Assembly: GCA_903867275.1 (NCBI GenBank)
Contig: CAIPQY010000348.1
Span: 1-7,660 of the forward strand
Source of the DNA: an uncultured bacterium
GTDB taxonomy: Bacteria > Planctomycetota > Phycisphaerae > Phycisphaerales > SM1A02
DNA: 7,660 nucleotides
Reading direction: 5' to 3'
Every line of letters starts with the position of its first letter. Positions within the stretch are counted from its first letter, which is position 1. Shown here in pieces: positions 1 through 5,854 of the stretch. The position numbers and the translations under genes were made by a program. The notes under the pieces were generated by a model. The model made no database searches. It saw only the letters and a program-made list of their open reading frames with translations, and was not told where the DNA came from.

Positions 1-823
1 CGGCTGCCACAAGCACCAGATACATCGCGGGATGGATCTGGTTCCCGATCTTCCATCCAAGGAAGTGGCTCGCGGCCCATGAGGCGATGGCGTAGCAGGG
101 CAGGATCACCAGCGCCCGATTCGCGAGCAGGCGGTGAAACAGCGCAAAGTCCCGCTGCACCAGCACGCCGATCAGGAACATGTAGAACCAGGGCGCAAAG
201 GTGACCTTGGTCAATTTGAAGGCGATCTGCTCCGACCGCGTCTCGTTCAGTGCGTGGAACACTTCGCTGAACGCGATGAACAGGGCGATCAGCGTGAGCA
301 GCACGATGCGATCACGCCGGATGCTTCCGCCCAGGCGCCGGAGTGCCGCGTACAGGATCGGAATCAGCACGTAGAACTGCAGCTCCACCGTGATGGTCCA
401 GAGGCTGCCGTTCAGCACGCCCGAGCCGAAGTTCCGCATGAAGTCCGGGTTGAAGAACTGCACGAACGTGAGCTGGCCCACGACCCACGCCGCGAATTGC
501 GCCGGTCGCACGCTGACCGTGTCGAAGTACCCCACCTTCCACACGCTGACCAGCGCCAGCAGTGTGCAGACCCAGAGTGCCGGGAAAATGCGGAGACCTC
601 TGTTGAGTGCGTATTCGCCCAGACGCGAATTGCTCTCGTACGACTTGCTGATCAGGAACCCGCTGACGAAGAAGAAGATCGGAACACCGGGCACCAGTTG
701 CGACAGGTCGGACCACCAGGCGCTCTCGACCTCGAAGTGGTACGCGGCATGGTGGATCGCCACCTGCAGGGCGGCGATCAGGCGCAGCAGATCGAAGTTG
801 TTGAGGCGGAAGATTTGCTTCAC
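1..823 (-). CDS. Acyltransferase-3 family membrane O-acyltransferase (OafA/YrhL-like), C-terminus beyond window
   Basis: Integral-membrane acyltransferase. Family members transfer acetyl or other acyl groups from the cytoplasm onto surface glycans such as O-antigen, exopolysaccharide or Nod factor. I translated the minus strand by hand from the GTG at 823 and found 274 codons with no stop up to the left edge. Family marks are visible: NNFDLLRLIAALQ at residues 8-20, a His pair at 24-25, the membrane segment FFFVSGFLIS at 50-59, the R-x-x-R-I-x-P motif at 75-81, and SLWTITVELQFY at 140-151. Several further hydrophobic segments follow. The family usually has about 350-400 residues, so roughly 80-120 are missing. 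The GTG start is favoured by a GAAAGG ribosome-binding site 8 nt upstream and by the family-typical N-terminus. It is divergent from the polysaccharide operon, so it probably decorates that polymer; the acyl donor and target sugar cannot be read from sequence. The family call is firm. Confidence 0.93.
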   Translation of the reverse strand, partial: MKQIFRLNNFDLLRLIAALQVAIHHAAYHFEVESAWWSDLSQLVPGVPIFFFVSGFLISKSYESNSRLGEYALNRGLRIFPALWVCTLLALVSVWKVGYFDTVSVRPAQFAAWVVGQLTFVQFFNPDFMRNFGSGVLNGSLWTITVELQFYVLIPILYAALRRLGGSIRRDRIVLLTLIALFIAFSEVFHALNETRSEQIAFKLTKVTFAPWFYMFLIGVLVQRDFALFHRLLANRALVILPCYAIASWAASHFLGWKIGNQIHPAMYLVLVAA

Positions 824-971
824 TTGTGGGGCCTTTCAGGGAGATGCGCCGCGGCGTTCGGCAGCAGACCTCCATCCACATGCAGGCTGCACAATTTCAT
901 GGTAGCGATCTGCCGTGCACGAACCCGCCCACTGCTGGTCGAGGTATGTTTGACGCCTACTCGAGCCTCCC
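824..971. promoter_or_regulatory. Divergent intergenic region between the acyltransferase and the polysaccharide operon
   Basis: These 148 bp lie between two divergent starts, so they must contain or adjoin promoters for both directions unless transcription enters from elsewhere. I see no convincing -35/-10 pair on either strand. A TTGACG hexamer at 950-955 is too close to the ATG at 972 to serve as a -35. A short perfect inverted repeat, TGCAG-G-CTGCA, lies at 881-891 and could be an operator half-site pair, but it is short enough to occur by chance. No terminator, RNA gene or small coding region is evident. Confidence 0.45.
832..837 (-). promoter_or_regulatory. Ribosome-binding site of the acyltransferase gene
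   Basis: On the minus strand the sequence reads GAAAGG, followed by 8 nt and then the GTG at 823. This purine-rich match to the anti-Shine-Dalgarno sequence at normal spacing supports GTG 823 as the start. No ATG start in this frame gives the conserved N-terminus. Confidence 0.6.
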
Positions 972-3113
972 ATGAAGCAGATCCTGCAATCCCTGAAGAC
1001 CGGTGCCACCGAGGTGGCGGAAGTGCCCTGCCCGACCGCGCGACGCGGCCAGCTGCTGATCCGTACCTCGCGCACCCTGGTGTCCGTGGGAACCGAGCGC
1101 ATGCTGGTGGAGTTCGGCAAGGCCGGCTGGATCGAGAAGGCCCGCCAGCAGCCCGACAAGGTGCGCATGGTGCTGGACAAGATCAAGACAGACGGCCTGA
1201 TGCCCACGCTGGAGGCCGTGTTCAACAAGCTGGACCAGCCGCTGCCGCTGGGCTACTGCAACGTGGGTTCGGTCATGCAGGCGGGTGGCGGCGTGAGCGG
1301 CTTCGAGGTGGGCGACCGCGTGGTGAGCAACGGCAAGCATGCCGAGGCGGTGTGCGTGCCCATCAACCTGTGCGCCAAGGTGCCGCCGCAGGTGAGCGAC
1401 GAGGAAGCCGCCTTCACGGTGCTGGGCGCCATCGCGCTGCAGGGCATCCGTCTGGTGCAGCCCACGCTGGGCGAGACCGTTGTGGTGACGGGCCTTGGAC
1501 TGATCGGCCTCGTCACGGTGCAGCTGCTGCGCGCACACGGCTGTCGTGTGCTGGGGCTCGACTTCGATCCGGCCAAGCTCGAGCTGGCGAAGCAGTTCGG
1601 CGCCGAAGTGGTGAACCTGGGCGCCGGCGCCGATCCGGTGGCCGCCGCGCAGGCCTTCTCCCGCGGTCGCGGCGTGGACGCCGTGATCGTGACCGCCAGC
1701 ACCAAGAGCAACGAACCCATGCATCAGGCGGCGCTGATGTGCCGCAAGCGCGGCCGCATCGTGCTGGTGGGCGTGACGGGTCTGGAGCTTTCGCGCGCCG
1801 ACTTCTTCGAGAAGGAACTCACATTCCAGGTGAGCTGCTCGTACGGCCCCGGACGCTACGACCCCAGCTACGAGGAGAAGGGCAACGACTATCCCGTGGG
1901 CTTCGTGCGCTGGACGGAGCAGCGCAACTTCGAGGCGGTGCTCGACATGATGGCCGACGGCCGTCTGAACGTGAAGCCGCTCATCTCGCACCGCTTCTCC
2001 GTGACCGAAGCGGAGCAGGCGTACGAGCTGGTGGGTGGCAGCGCACCGTCGCTCGGCATCCTGCTCGAGTACCCGACCGCAGCCGAGAAGCCCGAGGCGA
2101 CGCTTCGTCAATCCACCGTGAAGCTGCCTGCGGCTCCGGGTGCGCCCACGACGGGCGCGGCCTCGATCGCCTTCGTGGGCTCGGGCAACTACGCGACCGC
2201 CGTGCTGATTCCGGCCTTCAAGGATGCGGGCGCGCGACTGAAGGTGGTCGCCAGCAGCGGCGGCGTGACGGGCGTGCACGCGGGCCGCAAGTTCGGCTTC
2301 GAGAGCACCACCACCGACACCGACGGCGTGTTCACCGATCCCGATGTGCAGGCGATCGTGCTGAGCACGCGCCACGACACGCACGCCGACATGGCCTGCA
2401 AGGCGCTGCGCGCCGGCAAGCACGTGTTCGTGGAGAAGCCGCTGGCGCTGAAGCACGAGGAGCTGGGACAGATCGAGCAGGCCATCGCGGAAGGCATGCG
2501 CAACGGCCGCGCACCGATGGTGATGGTGGGCTTCAACCGCCGCTTCGCCACGCAGGTGCAGAAGGTGAAGTCGCTGCTGAAGGGCGTCACCGGCCCGAAG
2601 AGCTTCATCATGACCGTGAACGCCGGCGCGATTCCCGCCGAGCACTGGACGCAGGATCGCGAGGTGGGCGGCGGCCGCATCGTGGGCGAGGCATGCCACT
2701 TCATCGACCTGCTGCGCTTCCTGGCGGGCAGCGCGATCACGGGTCACCGCGTGAGCGTGATGGACACCAGGACGCGCGACACGGTGAGCATCGAGCTGTC
2801 GTTCGCCGATGGCAGCATCGGCACGGTGCACTACTTCGCCAACGGCTGCAAGGCGTTCCCCAAGGAGCGTCTCGAGGTGTTCGCGGCGGGCCGCGTGCTG
2901 CAGCTGGACAATTTCCGCAAGCTGACCGGCTTCGCGTGGCCGGGCTTCGCGAAGATGAACCTGTGGAAGCAGGACAAGGGCCAGAAGGCCTGCGCGGCCG
3001 CGTTCGTGCAGGCCGTGGCCGCGGGCGGCGCGTCGCCGATCCCGTTCGATGAACTGCTGGAAGTGGCCCGTTTCACCATCGACGCGGCCGACCAGTGCGA
3101 GGGCGGACGATGA
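972..3113 (+). CDS. Bi-domain oxidoreductase: zinc-less MDR/alcohol-dehydrogenase-like half fused to Gfo/Idh/MocA half
   Basis: A 713-residue two-domain oxidoreductase, predicted cytoplasmic and NAD-dependent. Residues 1 to about 365 are a medium-chain dehydrogenase/reductase. The Rossmann motif G-L-G-L-I-G is at 174-179, and Asp197 at the end of the second strand suggests NAD rather than NADP. The zinc-ligand region is atypical: the usual GHE is replaced by G-Y-C (94-96), and no structural-zinc Cys cluster is visible. After a Pro/Ala-rich linker, residues about 395-713 form a Gfo/Idh/MocA domain, with GSGNYA at 403-408, EKP at 488-490, and H576 and D579 in GEACHFID. The same fusion is known from polysaccharide loci, often beside heparinase-like and GT4 genes; its substrate is not established. 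The ATG at 972 has only a weak GAG ahead of it, but MKQILQSLKTG is the typical family start. Its TGA overlaps the ATG of the epimerase gene. A sugar, sugar nucleotide or glycan-bound uronate as substrate is inference. Confidence 0.93.
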   Translation: MKQILQSLKTGATEVAEVPCPTARRGQLLIRTSRTLVSVGTERMLVEFGKAGWIEKARQQPDKVRMVLDKIKTDGLMPTLEAVFNKLDQPLPLGYCNVGSVMQAGGGVSGFEVGDRVVSNGKHAEAVCVPINLCAKVPPQVSDEEAAFTVLGAIALQGIRLVQPTLGETVVVTGLGLIGLVTVQLLRAHGCRVLGLDFDPAKLELAKQFGAEVVNLGAGADPVAAAQAFSRGRGVDAVIVTASTKSNEPMHQAALMCRKRGRIVLVGVTGLELSRADFFEKELTFQVSCSYGPGRYDPSYEEKGNDYPVGFVRWTEQRNFEAVLDMMADGRLNVKPLISHRFSVTEAEQAYELVGGSAPSLGILLEYPTAAEKPEATLRQSTVKLPAAPGAPTTGAASIAFVGSGNYATAVLIPAFKDAGARLKVVASSGGVTGVHAGRKFGFESTTTDTDGVFTDPDVQAIVLSTRHDTHADMACKALRAGKHVFVEKPLALKHEELGQIEQAIAEGMRNGRAPMVMVGFNRRFATQVQKVKSLLKGVTGPKSFIMTVNAGAIPAEHWTQDREVGGGRIVGEACHFIDLLRFLAGSAITGHRVSVMDTRTRDTVSIELSFADGSIGTVHYFANGCKAFPKERLEVFAAGRVLQLDNFRKLTGFAWPGFAKMNLWKQDKGQKACAAAFVQAVAAGGASPIPFDELLEVARFTIDAADQCEGGR
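3099..3102 (+). promoter_or_regulatory. Ribosome-binding site of the epimerase gene
   Basis: GAGG ends 7 nt before the ATG at 3110, inside the 3' end of the preceding gene. This favours ATG 3110 (MTTKLIDI) over an in-frame GTG at 3095, which would add five residues and have its own start upstream of this site. Confidence 0.6.
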
Positions 3114-4213
3114 CCACGAAGCTGATCGACATCATCGCGGGCGCACGGCCGAACTTCATGAAGATCGCGCCGATCATCCGCGCCATCAAGGCGCGCGAGG
3201 CCGCCGGTGGTCCGCTGCGCTACCGGCTGATCCACACGGGTCAGCACTACGACGCCAAGATGTCCGGCGACTTCTTCACGCAGCTCGGCATTCCGCAGCC
3301 CGACGTGAACCTGGAGGTCGGCAGCGGCACGCAGGCCGAGCAGACCGGCGGCATCATGACCCGCTACGAGAAGCTGCTGCTCGAGAAGCGCAGCGACCTG
3401 TGCCTGGTGGTGGGCGACGTGACCAGCACCATGGCCTGCGCCATCGCCGCACAGAAGCTGTGCGTGAAGGTGGCGCACGTGGAGGCGGGCATCCGCAGCG
3501 GTGACTGGACCATGCCGGAGGAGATCAACCGCATGGTGACGGACTCGATCACCAACTGGTTCTTCACCACCAGCGAGGTGGCCAACGAGAACCTGCGTCG
3601 CAGCGGCGTTCCTGACAAGGCCATCTTCTTCGTGGGCAACACCATGATCGACACGCTGCTGTCGAACATGGAGCGCCTGAAGCAGCCGCCGTTCTGGGGC
3701 GAACTGGGCCTGGAGGCGGGCAAGTACTTCGTGGTCACGCTGCATCGACCGGCCAATGTGGATGCGGGCGACACGTTCTCGCAGCTGCTGAAGGCGATCG
3801 GCGACACCACGCGCGGCGAGAAGGTGGTGTTCCCGGTGCATCCGCGCACGGCCAAGACGCTTCGCGACATCGGTGCGGTGCCGAACAACCTGCTGCTGGT
3901 GGAGCCGCAGCCCTATCTGGAGTTCAACTACCTGGTGAAGCATGCCAAGGCGGTCATCACCGACTCGGGCGGCATCACCGAGGAAACCACCGTGATGGGC
4001 GTGCCGTGCATGACGCTGCGCAACAGCACCGAGCGACCCGAGACGGTGACCATGGGCACCAACGAGCTGCTGGGCATCGACCCCAAGGCGCTGAAGCCCG
4101 CGCTGGATCGACTGTTCGCGGGTCAGTGGAAGCGCGGCGCGATTCCGCCGCTGTGGGATGGACACACCAGCGAGCGCATCGTGAAGGCGCTGGAGTCGGT
4201 GCTGGGGGCGTGA
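3110..4213 (+). CDS. wecB: Non-hydrolysing UDP-N-acetylglucosamine 2-epimerase
   Basis: Cytoplasmic enzyme that interconverts UDP-GlcNAc and UDP-ManNAc, the entry step to ManNAc- and ManNAcA-containing glycans. The protein has 367 residues, normal for the family, with a GT-B-like fold. Expected active-site residues, placed by comparison with E. coli WecB, are all present: R13 and K18 in GARPNFMK, D103 in VVGDVTS, E125 in HVEAGIR, E137 in PEEINR, and H212 in VTLHRPANVD. The UDP-binding block ITDSGGITEE and the TERPE motif follow near the C-terminus. The start overlaps the previous stop as ATGA, with GAGG 7 nt upstream; an in-frame GTG at 3095 is a less likely start. The stop shares one base with the next start (TGATG). 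The product would feed the glycosyltransferases downstream. No dedicated UDP-ManNAc dehydrogenase (wecC type) is in the window, so whether the sugar is later oxidised is unknown. The symbol reflects family membership, not a proven enterobacterial-type pathway. Confidence 0.96.
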   Translation: MTTKLIDIIAGARPNFMKIAPIIRAIKAREAAGGPLRYRLIHTGQHYDAKMSGDFFTQLGIPQPDVNLEVGSGTQAEQTGGIMTRYEKLLLEKRSDLCLVVGDVTSTMACAIAAQKLCVKVAHVEAGIRSGDWTMPEEINRMVTDSITNWFFTTSEVANENLRRSGVPDKAIFFVGNTMIDTLLSNMERLKQPPFWGELGLEAGKYFVVTLHRPANVDAGDTFSQLLKAIGDTTRGEKVVFPVHPRTAKTLRDIGAVPNNLLLVEPQPYLEFNYLVKHAKAVITDSGGITEETTVMGVPCMTLRNSTERPETVTMGTNELLGIDPKALKPALDRLFAGQWKRGAIPPLWDGHTSERIVKALESVLGA

Positions 4214-5853
4214 TGGCTTCCGCGCAGACGCTGCTCCGCTACTGGCACACGCTGCGACACCTGAAGCCGGCCCAGTTCATCGGTCGCGTGCGGTTTCGTC
4301 TGGCCAGACCGCGGGTCGATGTGCGGCCGGCGCCGCCCCTGCGCGAACGCGATGGTGCGTGGTGCGAGGCGGCCCGACGGCGCGCCAGCCTGGAGGCGCC
4401 GGGGACGTTCCGATTCCTGAACGTGTCGCATGCGCTGTCGGATGTGGGATGGGATGGTGATCAGGTCGCCAAGCTGTGGCGCTACAACCAGCACTACTTC
4501 GAGGATCTGCACGGTGTTGGCGCCGAGGCGCGCACCGCGTGGCATCACGATCTGCTGGCGCGGTGGATTCGCGACAATCCACCTGCGCGTGGCACGGGGT
4601 GGGAGCCCTATCCGTCATCGCTTCGCATCGTGAACTGGATCAAGTGGGCGTGGCAGGGCCAGGCGCTTTCATCGGAAGCGGTGCACAGTCTGGCGGTGCA
4701 GGCTCGGTGGCTCATGCAGCGCCTGGAGTGGCACCTGCTCGGCAATCACCTGTTCGTGAACGCCAAGGCCCTGGTGTTCGCGGGGCTGTTCTTCGAGGGC
4801 CCCGAAGCCGATGCGTGGTTCGAGAAGGGACTGCACATCCTGCGCCGGGAGGTGCCCGAACAGATCCTGAAGGATGGCGGGCAGTTCGAGCGATCGCCGA
4901 TGTACCACGCGCTTGCGCTGGAGGACATGCTGGACCTGTGGAACGCGTCTCGCGCGTGCGCGAAGGCGCTTCGTCCGGCGGATGCGGAGTGGTTCCGGTC
5001 CCAGCATGACCGGATCGAGTCGATGCGGCGCTGGCTGTCGGCCATGACGCATCCGGACGGCGAGATCGCGCTGTTCAACGACGCGGCGATCGGCATTGCG
5101 CCGTCGCCAGCGGCGCTGGAGGACTATGCGGGACGCCTCGGGTTTGCGCCACTGGCGCCGGAAGCGGATGGTTTCACGCACCTCGAGGCAAGCGGCTTCA
5201 TCCGTATGCAGCAGGGTCCGATGGTGGCGATGCTCGATGTGGGCCCGATCGGGCCCGACTATCTGCCCGGGCATGCGCATGCCGACACGCTGTCCTTCGA
5301 ACTGTCGCTGCATGGCCGGCGCGTGCTGGTGAACTCCGGCACATCGGTGTACGGGATCGGTGCCGAGCGCCTTCGTCAGCGCGGCACGGCCGCCCACAAC
5401 ACGCTGACCGTCGACGGAGCGGACTCCAGCGAGGTGTGGGGCGGGTTCCGGGTGGCCAGGCGTGCCCGTCCACTCGATCTGCGCATCCTCTCCAGCGGCA
5501 CTTCGCTGAAGATCGCCTGTTCGCACGACGGCTTCCTGCGCCTTGGTGGTGGCGCGATCCATCGACGGACCTGGACGTTCACGCCGGGTGCGCTCGAAGT
5601 GTTCGACGAGGTGCCGGGTCGCGGAAACCTTGCCTGCCACTGGCATTTCGCGCCGGATCTCGAGATTTCGGCTATCAATCCGAGTTCGATTGCGCTCGGC
5701 GATCATCGGACGATGACCGTCGAGGTGCAGCGGGCGGCCTGGTCCGTGGAGCGATCCACCTGGCATCCCGAGTTTGGTCGAAGCGTGCCGAACTGGGTCG
5801 CTGTCGCGCGACTCACGGGGCGCACGGGCGTGGTTCGATTCACCTGGAGCTAG
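4213..5853 (+). CDS. Heparinase II/III family protein (polysaccharide lyase-like), no signal peptide
   Basis: A 546-residue protein with the heparinase II/III architecture: an alpha-helical toroid (about 75-320) followed by a beta-sandwich domain (about 325-546). Lyases of this fold cleave uronic-acid polysaccharides by beta-elimination. Residues matching the catalytic positions of heparinase III-type enzymes are present: N178-H179 in GNHLFVN, Y231 in ERSPMYH, and H354/H356 in LPGHAHAD. The blocks NSGTSVYG (about 374-381) and RGTAAHNTL (390-398) are also typical. The N-terminus is rich in Arg and Lys, with no hydrophobic signal segment, so the protein appears cytoplasmic or exported by an unusual route. 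ATG 4213 overlaps the epimerase stop by one base. A GTG at 4210 is immediately in frame, and only a GGGGG run lies ahead as a weak ribosome-binding site. Longer upstream in-frame extension would overlap wecB and is not credible. Relatives in biosynthetic clusters have unclear roles: trimming, epimerase-like chemistry or degradation of product. The substrate is unknown. Confidence 0.92.
   Translation: MASAQTLLRYWHTLRHLKPAQFIGRVRFRLARPRVDVRPAPPLRERDGAWCEAARRRASLEAPGTFRFLNVSHALSDVGWDGDQVAKLWRYNQHYFEDLHGVGAEARTAWHHDLLARWIRDNPPARGTGWEPYPSSLRIVNWIKWAWQGQALSSEAVHSLAVQARWLMQRLEWHLLGNHLFVNAKALVFAGLFFEGPEADAWFEKGLHILRREVPEQILKDGGQFERSPMYHALALEDMLDLWNASRACAKALRPADAEWFRSQHDRIESMRRWLSAMTHPDGEIALFNDAAIGIAPSPAALEDYAGRLGFAPLAPEADGFTHLEASGFIRMQQGPMVAMLDVGPIGPDYLPGHAHADTLSFELSLHGRRVLVNSGTSVYGIGAERLRQRGTAAHNTLTVDGADSSEVWGGFRVARRARPLDLRILSSGTSLKIACSHDGFLRLGGGAIHRRTWTFTPGALEVFDEVPGRGNLACHWHFAPDLEISAINPSSIALGDHRTMTVEVQRAAWSVERSTWHPEFGRSVPNWVAVARLTGRTGVVRFTWS
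5241..5283. repeat. Two adjacent perfect palindromes inside the heparinase gene
   Basis: Positions 5241-5256 (GGGCCCGATCGGGCCC) are a perfect 16-bp palindrome, and 5270-5283 (GGCATGCGCATGCC) are a perfect 14-bp palindrome 13 bp later. Both lie in the codons for G-P-I-G-P and G-H-A-H-A, the second at the putative catalytic His loop. In GC-rich coding DNA this may be coincidence; no function is claimed. Confidence 0.35.
5846..5849 (+). promoter_or_regulatory. Ribosome-binding site of the glycosyltransferase gene
   Basis: GGAG sits 5 nt before the GTG at 5855 and overlaps the last codons of the heparinase-like gene. It supports the GTG start, which gives the typical GT4 N-terminus MHLLFLTDNFPPE. 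Confidence 0.65.
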
Positions 5854-5854
5854 C

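Noticed and set aside
950..955. TTGACG as a -35 promoter element for the operon
   Set aside because: It lies only 16 bp before the ATG at 972, leaving no room for a -10 element and leader.
957..2831. Minus-strand open frame of 624 codons opposite the bi-domain oxidoreductase
   Set aside because: The His/Ala/Leu-rich translation is typical of an antisense shadow of high-GC coding DNA. The plus strand carries a full, motif-bearing protein there.
134..3052. Long plus-strand open frame (972 codons) overlapping the acyltransferase and the bi-domain oxidoreductase
   Set aside because: It is antisense to the acyltransferase frame and out of frame with the oxidoreductase. Its product is low-complexity Arg/Gly/His-rich sequence with no recognisable family. 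It arises because GC-rich codons seldom create stops in shadow frames.
3095..3109. Alternative GTG start adding five residues to the epimerase
   Set aside because: ATG 3110 has GAGG 7 nt upstream, gives the classic ATGA overlap and matches the usual family N-terminus.
2831..4165. Minus-strand open frame of 444 codons opposite the epimerase gene
   Set aside because: It has shadow composition and no domain features, and the opposite strand encodes a complete WecB-type enzyme.
4006..4212. N-terminal extension of the heparinase-like frame into the epimerase gene
   Set aside because: It would overlap wecB by about 200 bp with no homologous sequence. The start at 4213 gives a sensible protein and a typical 1-nt operon overlap.
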